Below the pieces are notes generated by a model. That model saw only the letters and a list, made by a program, of their open reading frames with translations, was not told where the DNA came from and searched no databases. Positions 34,352 through 45,853 of a DNA stretch of 64,000 nt are shown in pieces. Made by a program: the position numbers and the translations under genes. Position 1 is the first letter of the stretch; every line of letters begins with the position of its first letter. Source of the stretch: Qaidamihabitans albus (GTDB lineage Bacteria; Actinomycetota; Actinomycetes; Mycobacteriales; Pseudonocardiaceae); assembly GCF_016464705.1 (NCBI RefSeq), contig NZ_JAEHOB010000006.1:186001-250000 (forward strand), given 5' to 3'.

Positions 34352-34409
34352 GCGTTGACCTGCACGGCTTGTTGCGCGGGCCTCGGATTCGGGGCACTAG
34401 CCTGGGGGC

Positions 34410-34949
34410 ATGACCGCGGAACCGGCCGGGCCGGACGAGCTCGACTACCTCTCGTTCGTCGAGTACGCGGTCAAGAAGACGAGCACCCGACTCCCGGCCA
34501 TCGATGCCGAGGCGATGCGGCTCGTGCTGACCCTGCACCGGGTCACCAGCGCCCTTGTCTACGACCTCGAGTCCGCGGTGCACCGCCCGCGAGGGCTGAG
34601 CTGGCCGGGCTTCCGTGTGCTGTTCGTGCTGTGGCTGACCGGGCCGATGGAGTCCAAGCGGGTGGCCGAGCTGTCCGGGATGAGCCGGGCCGCCGTGTCC
34701 GCGCTGGTGAACACGCTCGAACGGGACGGACTGGTGTCGCGGCGGCAGGCCGACCACGACCGCCGGGCAGTGCTGCTGAGCCTCACCGACGCCGGGCGCG
34801 AGACCATCACGAACGACTACCGCGCGCACAACGAGCGCGAGCAGGCGTGGGCCGGCACGCTCAGCGAGGCCGAACGGCGAACGCTCATCGGCCTGCTGGA
34901 GAAGCTGATGGCGGGCTCCGCCGCGGCCGAGGCGAAACGCCGGTTCTGA
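34410..34949 (+). CDS. MarR-family transcriptional regulator of homogentisate operon
   Basis: A 179-residue winged-helix regulator. The recognition region is VAELSGMSRAAVSALVNTLE, with the wing RDGLVSRRQADHDRRAVLL. It diverges from the homogentisate operon, and the gap holds the perfect ATCAAAGCTTTGAT site. I infer that it represses that operon until an aromatic acid binds. The N-terminus has an extra roughly 45 residues before the first helix of the usual MarR fold. Confidence 0.86.
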   Translation: MTAEPAGPDELDYLSFVEYAVKKTSTRLPAIDAEAMRLVLTLHRVTSALVYDLESAVHRPRGLSWPGFRVLFVLWLTGPMESKRVAELSGMSRAAVSALVNTLERDGLVSRRQADHDRRAVLLSLTDAGRETITNDYRAHNEREQAWAGTLSEAERRTLIGLLEKLMAGSAAAEAKRRF

Positions 34950-35005
34950 GCGGCCGCCCGCGAACCTGGAACGGACCAGGGCGCACTGTTTCCGCAGGTC
35001 ACCGC

Positions 35006-35049
35006 TCGTGAGTGCGTAACAGTGTTCTAACTCGCGTGCGCACTCACGA
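35006..35049. repeat. Dispersed 44-bp palindrome, copy 4
   Basis: Left arm TCGTGAGTGCGTAACAGTGT, right arm ending TGCGCACTCACGA, centre TCTAACTCG. The flanks extend the dyad: GGTCACCGC before and GGGGTGACC after. It lies between the MarR gene and the converging nitroreductase-like gene. Confidence 0.85.
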
Positions 35050-35071
35050 GGGGTGACCACCGCGGCGAGGG

Positions 35072-36055
35072 TCATTCCGGGCGGAGGAGCTCGTTGACCG
35101 AACGGCGCGGGCTCTGCGGCACCGGACCCGCCGGGTGGCCCACCCGCATCAGCAGCTGGGGGTAGCCGGAAAGGCCCAGCCGCTCGATGAGCCCGGAACG
35201 GACCTCCGACAGGTGCAGCGGCTGCGTCTGCATCGCCGCGGCGAGGCCCGTGTGCACGGCCGTCAGCCAGGTGTGCTCCGTCGCGATCCCCGCGCGCACA
35301 TGATCCAACCGGGTGTCGCCCGAGGTCAGGAACAGCAGCACCGTCTCCCCGGCGAGGCGGTCGGCCAGCGCCACCGGGTCCGGCAGCGGTGTGCTCGGCC
35401 GGACGAGCCCGGCCCAGGGCAGCGGCGTCTGCGTCAGCGTGCCGCCCGCCACCCCGACACCGTGCCGGTGGGAGCGCTCGTCGCGGATCGTCCACAGTGC
35501 CAGCTCCCGCTGGTATCCGCGGTCCTGCCGCAGCACCGTCGCGGCGTAGTCGAGCAGGCCGGCCAGCGCCGCCAGCTCCGCCTCGGTGCGCAGCGCCACG
35601 ACCTGCACCCCGTCCGTCCCCGGCGCGGCGAGGAGATCCTTCACGTCGTAGTCGGAGACAGACTGCTTCGCGAACGGCTGCCGGTAGCTTCGCCTGCGGG
35701 CGATCGCGGAGTAGCGGTGCAGGTCGGTGTCGGTCGGCACCAGGCCGCCGACGGCGGACACCCGCGCGATCAGGTCCCGCCGCTCCGGGTCGGGCAGCAG
35801 GGACAGCGAGGTGCGCCTGCCGAGTACGCGCATGCCGAGCTCGAGGTTCGCGATCGCGGTTCCGCACGAGATGGCGCGGTCCCGGCCGAGCGGGTCGTGG
35901 TACGGCAGTGCGAGGTCGGTCCGCTCGAAGAGCAGGGCCTCCCCGTCGGGAAGCTCCAGCGACCAGGGCTGGGTGTTGTGCACCGACGGCGCGCGGACCA
36001 CGGCGCGTGCGAGCACGTCGATCTCGCCCGCCGTCCACTCCTGCGTTGCCTTCAT
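35072..36055 (-). CDS. Acg-family nitroreductase-like protein
   Basis: A 327-residue member of the Acg/Rv3131 group, flavin-fold proteins that belong to the DosR regulon in mycobacteria. The N-terminal signature is [18 protein letters not shown], and [20 protein letters not shown] and [11 protein letters not shown] are conserved at the C-terminus. Mycobacterial Acg binds FMN but may store it instead of reducing nitro groups; the same may hold here. Two DosR-type sites lie upstream, one ending 59 nt from the ATG. The ribosome site GGGAGGT is very close to this ATG, so the GTG nine bases upstream is an alternative. Confidence 0.85.
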   Translation of the reverse strand: MKATQEWTAGEIDVLARAVVRAPSVHNTQPWSLELPDGEALLFERTDLALPYHDPLGRDRAISCGTAIANLELGMRVLGRRTSLSLLPDPERRDLIARVSAVGGLVPTDTDLHRYSAIARRRSYRQPFAKQSVSDYDVKDLLAAPGTDGVQVVALRTEAELAALAGLLDYAATVLRQDRGYQRELALWTIRDERSHRHGVGVAGGTLTQTPLPWAGLVRPSTPLPDPVALADRLAGETVLLFLTSGDTRLDHVRAGIATEHTWLTAVHTGLAAAMQTQPLHLSEVRSGLIERLGLSGYPQLLMRVGHPAGPVPQSPRRSVNELLRPE

Positions 36056-36113
36056 ACCTCCCACAATCCCCGCGCCGCACGCCGATTTCGCGATCCGGAA
36101 GTCATCTCGGCCA

Positions 36114-36127
36114 GGGACTTCCGGCCC
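36114..36127. promoter_or_regulatory. DosR-type box 1
   Basis: GGGACTTCCGGCCC, flanked by CCA and TGG so that the dyad is longer. It ends 59 nt from the ATG of the Acg-type gene on the minus strand. It matches GGGNCNTTCGGCCC in 13 of 14 positions when the T/C middle is allowed. Confidence 0.78.
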
Positions 36128-36162
36128 TGGGCAGCTACTCATGGCGCGCCGCGGCGCGGCTA

Positions 36163-36176
36163 GGGCACAAAGTCCC
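36163..36176. promoter_or_regulatory. DosR-type box 2
   Basis: GGGCACAAAGTCCC, read on the other strand as GGGACTTTGTGCCC. It ends 59 nt before the GTG of the devR-like gene and is flanked by TA and TCC. Its position suggests autoregulation of the response regulator. Confidence 0.75.
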
Positions 36177-36234
36177 TCCGGACGGCGTCGTCCGGATCAT
36201 GCCCCGGTCCCCACGACCGACTACCGTGGCGAAC

Positions 36235-36891
36235 GTGACCACACGTGTGTTCCTGGTGGACGACCACGAGATCGTGCGCCGCGGCATCGCCGACCTGCTC
36301 GACGACGAGGCCGACTTCGAGATCGTCGGCGAGGCCTCCTCGGTCCGCGAGGCGCTGGCTCGCGTCCCGGCCGCGGGCGCCGACGTCGCCGTGCTCGATG
36401 TGCGGCTGCCCGACGGCAACGGTGTCGAGTTGTGCCGCGACCTGCTGTCCCAGGTGCCCGGACTGAGCTGCCTGATGCTCACGTCCTACGCGGACGACGA
36501 GGCCCTGTTCAACGCGATCATGGCGGGCGCCTCGGGGTTCGTGCTCAAGCAGGTGCTCGGCTCCGACCTCGTCTCCGCCGTCCGCACCGTCGGCCAGGGC
36601 GGCTCGCTGCTCGACCCGCGCACCACCGCAGCGCTGATGAACCGGCTCCGCCGAGAGCGCGCCACGGCCGACCCGGTCGCGGAGCTGTCCGAGCAGGAGC
36701 GGGCGGTGTTCGACCTGATCGGTGAGGGCCTCACGAACCGGGAGATCGCGGCCCGCCTTTTCCTCGCGGAAAAGACCGTGAAGAACTACGTCTCCCGGCT
36801 GCTCGGCAAGCTGGGCATGCAACGCCGGACGCAGGCCGCGGTGCTGGCGACCGAGCTCCGTCGCGGCGGCGACACACGGCCCCGCGAGTAG
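36235..36891 (+). CDS. devR: DevR/DosR-type response regulator
   Basis: A 218-residue NarL-family regulator. The receiver domain has the phosphoacceptor Asp55 in [12 protein letters not shown] and acidic DD at residues 9-10. The LuxR-type HTH (about residues 150-210) contains [20 protein letters not shown] and [12 protein letters not shown], almost the DosR sequence of mycobacteria. GTG start; the ribosome site is poor. The candidate box upstream and the many dormancy genes around it make it the likely master regulator of this island. Unlike in M. tuberculosis, the kinase gene is not cotranscribed but points at it from the other side. Confidence 0.93.
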   Translation: MTTRVFLVDDHEIVRRGIADLLDDEADFEIVGEASSVREALARVPAAGADVAVLDVRLPDGNGVELCRDLLSQVPGLSCLMLTSYADDEALFNAIMAGASGFVLKQVLGSDLVSAVRTVGQGGSLLDPRTTAALMNRLRRERATADPVAELSEQERAVFDLIGEGLTNREIAARLFLAEKTVKNYVSRLLGKLGMQRRTQAAVLATELRRGGDTRPRE

Positions 36892-36911
36892 CGTTCGCCT
36901 CCCCGCGGGCG

Positions 36912-39484
<2,573 letters not shown>

Positions 39485-39495
<11 letters not shown>

Positions 39496-40471
39496 CGGAC
39501 CGCTCCCGCCTCGTGACCGCCTCGACAGGGCGGCGCGGAGTGGACGGCCCCGGGTAGCCGTAGCCGAACCTCAGCACGGTCTGCGGCTGGTCGTGCCCGC
39601 CCAGTTCCGCGCGCAACTCCGTGCGGGTGGACTCGACCTCGATCGGCTGGGAGAGAAACGAGGCGTTGAGCCCGGCCGCGGTGGCGGTGAGCAGCGCCCG
39701 CTGCATGGCCTGGCCGGCCCGCAGCCGGTTCGACCGCGTATCACTCACGGTGGTGAGGATCGCGACGAGCGGATTCTGCTCGAACGAGCGCTCCGCACGG
39801 CTCGCTGGACCACCGTAGTCGCGCAGCGCGAGCAACCCGCCGTCCAGCGCCCGGGGACCGCCCGCCGACCGCGGCACCCCGTCCGGCCGGTGGTGCTGGG
39901 GGGTCCACTGGTGCAGCTCGGCCTGGAAGGCCGCGTCCTGGCTCTGCAGGTGATCGGCCCGGCGAAGTAGCGCGACCAGGGCGTCGAGACGCACGGGCTG
40001 CTCCAGCAGCACGAGCCGCGCACCCTCCTCCGCGGCGGCCGCGACGAGCGCGTCCCGTACGTGACCGGGCACGGTCCGGTCCAGGAAAGGCCTGCGGTTG
40101 GTGTGCCGGTACCTGATCGCCCCGGCCAGCTTCAGCTCGTGCGGGGACGCGTTGTGCCTCCCGCCGACCCGGACACGCGCCAGCAGAGTGGGCCGGGCGT
40201 GGTCGGGCAGCAGGTCCACCACGTGCGCTCTTCCCTGCTCGGCGAGCGCGAGGCGCATGTTCAGCAGCGCGGCGCCGCAGGCGAGCGTGGCCTCCCTGGC
40301 GTCCGGGTCACAGACCCCGAGCACGCGGCGCTCGTCCAGCAGCAGATCGATCCGGTCCTCCCGTACCTCGAACCGCCACGGCTGCGTGTTGTGCGGCGAC
40401 GGCGCCCGGATCGCCGCGCGCAACGCGGCGTCGACGACGGCGAACGTGGCCGCGGCGTGCGGACTTGTCAT
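39485..40471 (-). CDS. Acg-family nitroreductase-like protein
   Basis: A 328-residue Acg/Rv3131-type protein with the intact AAIRAPSPHNTQPWRFEV signature. Later features are LKLAGAIRYRHTNRRPF, RLRAGQAMQRALLTATAAGL and PQTVLRFGYGYPGP. The cytoplasmic flavin-binding role is known for relatives, the substrate not. The start overlaps the ackA stop by four bases, so the protein is made together with acetate kinase in the phosphoketolase operon, which a DosR-type box precedes. Confidence 0.86.
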
Positions 40472-41601
40472 GACAGTGCTCCTACCGCTCCTACCGCTCC
40501 TACCGCTCCTGCTGAGTCGCCGGACAGCGCCTGCCCGGCCTGACGGGCCAGCTCAAGGTCTTCCCTGCAGCCGACCACCGCGATCGCGACGGGCACGCCG
40601 TCCGGGCTGATCAGCCGGTCCCCGGCACCGGCGTTGCGCGCCGCATCGACGCGCAGGCCGAAATGCGCGCCCGCGAACAGCTCGGCCCGCAGCGCAGGGT
40701 GATGCTCCGCCACTCCCCCAGTGAGCACCACCGCGTCGACACGGGGAAGCGACACGGCGGCGGCCGCGATCTCGCGGCGCAGCCGGTGCAGATACACCTC
40801 GGCGGCCAGTGCCGCATCCGGGTCTCCCGCGGCGCGGGCACGGAGGACGTCGCGGATGTCGCCGCCGGTGCCGGAGAGACCGGCCAGCCCCGAGCTGCGG
40901 TTGAGCGCGTCGTCGATCTCGTCCGACGACAGACCGTGGTGCCGCTGCAGGTGCAGCAGGATGCCCGGGTCGAGGGCGCCCGGCCGGGTGGCCATCGGCA
41001 CCCCGTCCAGCGGCGTGAAGCCCATCGAGGTGTCCGCGCTGCGCCCGCCGTCGACCGCCGTCACCGAAACCCCGGCTCCCAGGTGACAGCACACCAGTCC
41101 GAGTTCGGTCTCGGGGCGGCCGAGCAATCGTGCCGTCTCGCGGGTCGCGTGGGCCAGCGAGAGTCCATGGAACCCGTACCGGCGGATCCCGTAGTCCTCC
41201 CGCCAGCCACGCGGCAGCGCATACGTCGCGGCGCGCGCGGGCAGCCCGGCGTGGAACGCGGTGTCAAAGCCCCCGACCACAGGCACGCCCGGCAGCGCGG
41301 CCAGGATGTGCCTGACCAACCCGAGCGAGCGAGCCTGGTGCAGCGGCGCCAGCGGCACCCAGCGTTCCAGGTCGGCGAGCGTGTGCGCGTCGAGCCGCGC
41401 CGGGGCGGTGCGCTCGCCGCCGTGCACGATCCGGACGGCGACGGCGTCCACCGGCCCGTACAGCTCGGCCATGTCGTTGACGTCGCCAATCTGCGTGCCG
41501 CCGTCCCAGTCGCCGATCGTCAGATCACCGATTCGCTCGGTGCCGTCCAGCACGCTGATCTTCAGGCTCGACGAGCCGGGATTGACTGTAAGCACGCGCA
41601 T
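40468..41601 (-). CDS. ackA: Acetate kinase
   Basis: Makes ATP from acetyl phosphate and ADP. The 377-residue protein begins VLTVNPGSSSLKISVLDG and has YGFHGLSLAH, CCHLGAGVSVTAVDGGRSADTS and VLTGGVAEHHPALR, all in ASKHA order. The ATG at 41601 has GGAGGCCCTG and shares one base with the phosphoketolase stop. With phosphoketolase it yields ATP from sugar phosphate. An odd feature is the C-terminal GAVGAVGAVGALS tail made by a 9-bp DNA repeat. Confidence 0.95.
   Translation of the reverse strand: MRVLTVNPGSSSLKISVLDGTERIGDLTIGDWDGGTQIGDVNDMAELYGPVDAVAVRIVHGGERTAPARLDAHTLADLERWVPLAPLHQARSLGLVRHILAALPGVPVVGGFDTAFHAGLPARAATYALPRGWREDYGIRRYGFHGLSLAHATRETARLLGRPETELGLVCCHLGAGVSVTAVDGGRSADTSMGFTPLDGVPMATRPGALDPGILLHLQRHHGLSSDEIDDALNRSSGLAGLSGTGGDIRDVLRARAAGDPDAALAAEVYLHRLRREIAAAAVSLPRVDAVVLTGGVAEHHPALRAELFAGAHFGLRVDAARNAGAGDRLISPDGVPVAIAVVGCREDLELARQAGQALSGDSAGAVGAVGAVGALS
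40478..40510. repeat. 9-bp tandem repeat in the ackA 3' end
   Basis: GCTCCTACC occurs three times in a row plus a partial fourth copy. In ackA it encodes repeated Gly-Ala-Val steps at the very C-terminus. It is a likely site of copy-number change that would not alter the reading frame. Confidence 0.85.
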
Positions 41602-43991
41602 CAGGGCCTCCACCGCCAGTCGCGGATCTCCGGCAGGTCCTCGCCCTCGCGCCGGATGTGGTCGTGGTGCCGGGCCAGCTCACCGAGCAGGTGCTGGCGC
41701 AGGTGCCCGAGCCTGCCCGCCACTCGCGGGATCCGTTCGAGCGCGGCGAGTGCGAGGCCGAAGCGGTCGATCCCGTTCAGCACGCACATGTCGAACGGCG
41801 TGGTCGTGGTGCCGTTCTCCCTGAACCCGCGCACGTGCAGGTCGCCGTGGCCGGGCCGGTTGTACGTCAGCTCGTGGATCAGCCACGGGTAGCCGTGGAA
41901 GGCGAAGATCACCGGGACGCCCCCGGGGAAGATCGCGGTGTAGTCACGGTCGCCGATACCGTGCGGGTGCCGCTCCGGCGCGCACAGCCGGGTGATGTCG
42001 ACAACGTTGACCACCCGGATCCGCAGGTCGGGCACCAGGCCGCGGAGTACCCCGACGGTGGCGAGGGTCTCCTGCGTCGGCACGTCCCCGGCGCAAGCCA
42101 GCACCACGTCGGTGCCATCCATGCCGTCCGTGCCGTCCGGGTCAGCGGTGCCGTTGTCGGTGCTCGCCCACTGCCACACGCCGAGGCCCTGCTCGCAGTG
42201 CGCCCTGGCGGCGTCGATGTCGAGATACTGAGGCTCGGGCTGCTTGCCGGCGACGATCACGTTCACCAGGCCGCGGCTGCGCAGGCAGTGGTCTGCCACG
42301 TGCAGCAGGCAGTTGGCGTCCGGCGGCAGGTAGACGCGGGCCACCTCGGGCCGCTTGGAGAGGATGTGGTCGATGAAGCCGGGGTCCTGGTGCGAGGCTC
42401 CGTTGTGGTCCTGCCGCCACACGTGCGAGGTCAGCAGGTAGTTCAGGCTCGGAACCGGCCGCCGCCACGGCACCTCCGCGGCCAGGTGCAGCCACTTGGC
42501 GTGCTGGGCCACCATCGAGTCGACGAGGTGGGTGAACGCCTCGTAGCTGGAGAACAGCCCGTGCCGCCCGGTGAGCAGGTAGCCCTCCAGCCAGCCCTGG
42601 CAGAGGTGCTCGGAGAGCACCTCGAACACGCGACCCTCGGTGCTGAGATGGTCGTCGCCGGGCTCGGTGGCCAGCCGCCAGCGCCGCCCGGTCACCTCGA
42701 AGACGTCGTCCAGCCGGTTGGACGCCTGCTCGTCCGGCGCGAAGAGCAGCAGGTTGCGCGCGCCGGCGTTGCGGGTTAGCGCGTCGCGGAGGTAGCCGCC
42801 GAGCGCGCGGGTGCTCTCCGCGCTCCGCTCGCCCGGCGCAGGCACGGCGACCGCGTGCTCGCGGACGTCGGGCAGCCGCAGGCCCCGCTGTAGCTGGCCG
42901 TGCGCACCGGGCTGCGCGCTCATCCGCAGTCCGGCCCTGGGATGCCAGTCCCGGATCAGCGGAGCGGGCTTGCCGTCCGCATCGAACAGCTCCGCGGGCC
43001 GGTACGAGCGCAGCCACTCCTCGAGCTGCAGCAGCCGCTGCGGGTCGTGCCGCGCACCGGAAATCGGCACCTGGTGCGAGCGCCAGGTGCCCTCGACCGG
43101 CATTCCGTCCACAGTGGCCGGACCGGTCCAGCCCTTCGGGGTCCGCAGCACGATCATCGGGCGGCGCCCTCGGGCGATCCGGTCGAAGCAGTCGTCGAGC
43201 GCCACCGCATAGGCCTCGTGCACGGCGGCCGGGTCGTCGCCCTCGACCTCGATCGGTTCCCAGCCGTGCCCGGTCAGCAGGGCGGTGAGGTCCGCGCGGG
43301 GCAGCCGGGACAGCACGGTCGGGTTGGCGATCTTGTAGCCGTTGAGGTGCAAGATCGGCAGGACCGCGCCGTCTCCGGCCGGGTCGAGAAAGGCCGGGGC
43401 GTGCCAGCTCGCGGCAAGCGGACCGGTCTCGGCCTCGCCGTCGCCGATGAGGCACGCCACGACAAGGCCGGGGTTGTCGAGTGCCGCGCCGGTGGCGTGG
43501 GCCAGTGCGTAGCCGAGCTCGCCGCCCTCGTGGAATGAACCCGGCACGTGCGGCGAGGCGTGGCTGGGCACGCCGCCGGGGAAGGAGAACTGGCGAAACA
43601 GCCGCCGTAGCCCGTCGAGGTCCTGCCCGACCTCGGGGTAGCACTCGGAGTAGGTGCCCTCCAGCCAGGTCGCGGCGTTCAGCCCGGCCGCGCCGTGTCC
43701 CGGTCCGCAGACGAAGAGCACGTTCCCTGACGTGCGCATGATGACGCGGTTGAGGTGGGCGTAGGTCAGCGTGACGCCGGGAACGGTGCCCCAGTGCCCG
43801 AGCAGGCGGGGCTTGACGTGCTCCGGCGCCAGCGGCTCCCGCAGCAGCGGGTTGTCGAGCAGGTAGATCTGCCCGGCGGCGAGGTAGTTCGCCGCACGCC
43901 ACCACGCGTCCACCCGCGCGAGTTCGTGCGAGCGCTCCGCGTAGGCGAACCGCGCGGGCATGCGGCGACCGGTCACGTCGTCCAGGCTCAT
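41601..43991 (-). CDS. Phosphoketolase (xylulose 5-phosphate/fructose 6-phosphate)
   Basis: A 796-residue thiamine-diphosphate enzyme that splits sugar phosphates to acetyl phosphate. Signatures include [37 protein letters not shown], the ThDP motif [17 protein letters not shown], and [15 protein letters not shown]. The start is ATG with a weak ribosome site. It heads an operon with ackA and two Acg genes, and perhaps dosS. A DosR-type box ends 59 nt from the ATG, so hypoxic induction is likely. Confidence 0.95.
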   Translation of the reverse strand: MSLDDVTGRRMPARFAYAERSHELARVDAWWRAANYLAAGQIYLLDNPLLREPLAPEHVKPRLLGHWGTVPGVTLTYAHLNRVIMRTSGNVLFVCGPGHGAAGLNAATWLEGTYSECYPEVGQDLDGLRRLFRQFSFPGGVPSHASPHVPGSFHEGGELGYALAHATGAALDNPGLVVACLIGDGEAETGPLAASWHAPAFLDPAGDGAVLPILHLNGYKIANPTVLSRLPRADLTALLTGHGWEPIEVEGDDPAAVHEAYAVALDDCFDRIARGRRPMIVLRTPKGWTGPATVDGMPVEGTWRSHQVPISGARHDPQRLLQLEEWLRSYRPAELFDADGKPAPLIRDWHPRAGLRMSAQPGAHGQLQRGLRLPDVREHAVAVPAPGERSAESTRALGGYLRDALTRNAGARNLLLFAPDEQASNRLDDVFEVTGRRWRLATEPGDDHLSTEGRVFEVLSEHLCQGWLEGYLLTGRHGLFSSYEAFTHLVDSMVAQHAKWLHLAAEVPWRRPVPSLNYLLTSHVWRQDHNGASHQDPGFIDHILSKRPEVARVYLPPDANCLLHVADHCLRSRGLVNVIVAGKQPEPQYLDIDAARAHCEQGLGVWQWASTDNGTADPDGTDGMDGTDVVLACAGDVPTQETLATVGVLRGLVPDLRIRVVNVVDITRLCAPERHPHGIGDRDYTAIFPGGVPVIFAFHGYPWLIHELTYNRPGHGDLHVRGFRENGTTTTPFDMCVLNGIDRFGLALAALERIPRVAGRLGHLRQHLLGELARHHDHIRREGEDLPEIRDWRWRP

Positions 43992-44049
43992 GCTTTCAGC
44001 GTGCCCGGCACGAGTGCGCCGAAACAGAAGCGGTCGTCCCCGCCCGGGA

Positions 44050-44063
44050 GGGTCTTTCGTCCC
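44050..44063. promoter_or_regulatory. DosR-type box 3
   Basis: GGGTCTTTCGTCCC, ending 59 nt from the phosphoketolase ATG on the minus strand and 113 nt from the cydA ATG on the plus strand. Flanking A and T extend the dyad. Confidence 0.78.
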
Positions 44064-44175
44064 TTCGCGCCGTCGAGTGCCCGAGGGTCCCGCCCGGCGG
44101 TGACGTTGGGCCCTAGGCGGCGCCCGCCCCTCCGGCGATCTTGGCGACTGGATCACGGCCCCAGGGAGAAAGCCC

Positions 44176-45376
44176 ATGAACGCGCTCGATCTTGCCCGAT
44201 GGCAGTTCGGCATCACGACCGTCTACCACTTCGTCTTCGTGCCGCTGACCATCGGGCTCTCCCTGGTGGTCGCCATCATGCAGACCGCGTGGATGCGCAC
44301 GGGCAAGGAGCACTACCTACGGATGACGACGTTCTGGGGAAAGCTCTTCCTCATCAACTTCGCGATGGGTGTCGTCACCGGCATTGTGCAGGAGTCCCAG
44401 TTCGGGATGAACTGCAGTGACTACAGCCGCTTCGTCGGCGACGTCTTCGGCGCGCCACTGGCCATCGAAGGGCTGCTCGCATTCTTCCTCGAGTCCACGT
44501 TCCTGGGGCTGTGGATCTTCGGCTGGAACCGGCTGCCCCGGCGGCTGCACCTGGCCACGATCTGGGCCACCTCGATCGGCACGATGCTCTCCGCCTACTT
44601 CATCCTGGCCGCGAACTCGTGGATGCAGCACCCGGTCGGCTACGCGATCAACGAGGCCACCGGGCGGGCCGAGCTCAACGACTTCGGCGCGGTGCTCACC
44701 AACCCCACCGTGCTGGTCACCTTCCCGCACACGATGTTCGCGAGCTTCCTCACCGCGGCGGCGGTGCTCGTGGGCATCAGCGTGTGGCACCTGCGAAATG
44801 GCAGGGAGACTGCCGTGTACCGGCCGTCGATACGGCTGGGGCTGGTGTTCATGCTGCTGTCCAGCATCGGCGTGGTCGTCAGCGGTGACCTGCAGGCCCG
44901 GGTGATGACCGAGCAGCAGCCGATGAAGATGGCGGCGGCCGAGGCGCTGTGGGCCACTTCGGCACCCGCGTCGTTCTCCCTGTTCACCATCGGCTCGCTC
45001 GACGGGTCCGAGGAGGTCTACAGCATCCGGGTGCCCGGGGTGCTGTCGTACATGGCCACCGGCTCGCTGGACGGCGAGGTCGAGGGTATCGACGACCTCC
45101 AGCATCAGGCCGAGCAGGAGCTCGGGCCCGGCGACTACACGCCCAACGTCGCGCTCGCCTACTGGTCGTTCCGGATCATGGTCGGCTTCGGCTTCCTGAT
45201 GGGGTTGCTGTCCCTTACCGGGCTGTGGGCACTGCGCAGGGGGCGGACGCCGGTGAGCCCGTGGTTCTACCGGGCGGCCGTCGCGATGATCGCGGCCCCC
45301 GTTCGTCGCTGACAGCGTCGGCTGGATCTTCACCGAGATGGCGCGGCAGCCGTGGGTGGTTTACGGCGTCCTGCGC
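44176..45376 (+). pseudogene. cydA: cydA, frameshifted and truncated cytochrome bd subunit I
   Basis: The intact part (378 residues) is cytochrome bd oxidase subunit I. It has the heme-ligand His18 in [31 protein letters not shown], and the FPHTMFASFLTAA helix with the second histidine. The frame ends at 45310-45312, right after five Cs at 45296-45300. Removing one C continues as [18 protein letters not shown], the normal next segment. About 65 bp later homology stops where an inverted piece begins; the missing 3' end is found in that piece on the other strand. The remaining protein lacks the last helices and is probably non-functional. Confidence 0.85.
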
Positions 45377-45701
45377 GCGCTGTCGATCTTGCCCCGGAAC
45401 TCGAAGGCTGCCCCGCGCACGATCAGTGCGACCAGGATCACCAGCAGCGCGAGGTAGAACCCGGAAAACAGGCTCGCGTACCAGTGCGGGAACGCGGCGA
45501 ACGTCGCGCCGCCCGCGACGAGCAGCCACACCTCGTTGCCGTCCAGACCGGGCCGGTCGTGTTGATCATCACTCGGCGGTCGGTGTCGTCCCGGCCGAGC
45601 ACCTTCAGTAGTGCGCCGACGCCGAAGTCGAAGCCCTCCAGGACGAAGTAGCCGGTCCACAGCACCGCGATGAGGATGAACCAGATGTCGGTGAGCGCCA
45701 T
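45375..45701 (-). pseudogene. cydB: cydB, inverted 5' fragment
   Basis: The start MALTDIWFILIAVLWTGY and FVLEGFDFGVGALLKVLGRD is cytochrome bd subunit II, but on the opposite strand to cydA. The frame breaks after INTTGPVW; adding one base gives DGNEVWLLVAGGATFAAFPH in the next frame, down to [13 protein letters not shown]. Only about 110 of about 340 residues exist. GGAG precedes the ATG, so the fragment carries its own old translation signal. Confidence 0.85.
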
Positions 45702-45726
45702 GATGTCAGTTCTCCAACTCGGTCGG

Positions 45727-45840
45727 TCAGTAGGCGAAGACGGGGTGCCGGGGCTCCTGGTCGTCGCCCTCCCCCGGCGGCTCGGCGAGCTCGGACGGCG
45801 GCGGACCGGCCTTGGCGTAGCGGTACATCAGCGCGACGCG
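45727..45840 (-). pseudogene. cydA: cydA 3' end, inverted fragment
   Basis: Reading leftward, RVALMYRYAKAG followed by a hydrophilic Pro/Glu tail and ending VFAY before a TGA resembles the C-terminus of actinobacterial CydA. It is 25 bp before the inverted cydB start, as expected for a normal cydA-cydB junction. This shows that the whole cydA-end/cydB-start block was flipped as one unit. Confidence 0.75.
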
Positions 45841-45853
45841 GGGGCTCGACGGC

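Noticed and set aside
44050-44063. The box near 44050 as a rho-independent terminator
   Set aside because: It is between divergent genes, has no U tract and agrees in sequence and spacing with the DosR-type boxes.
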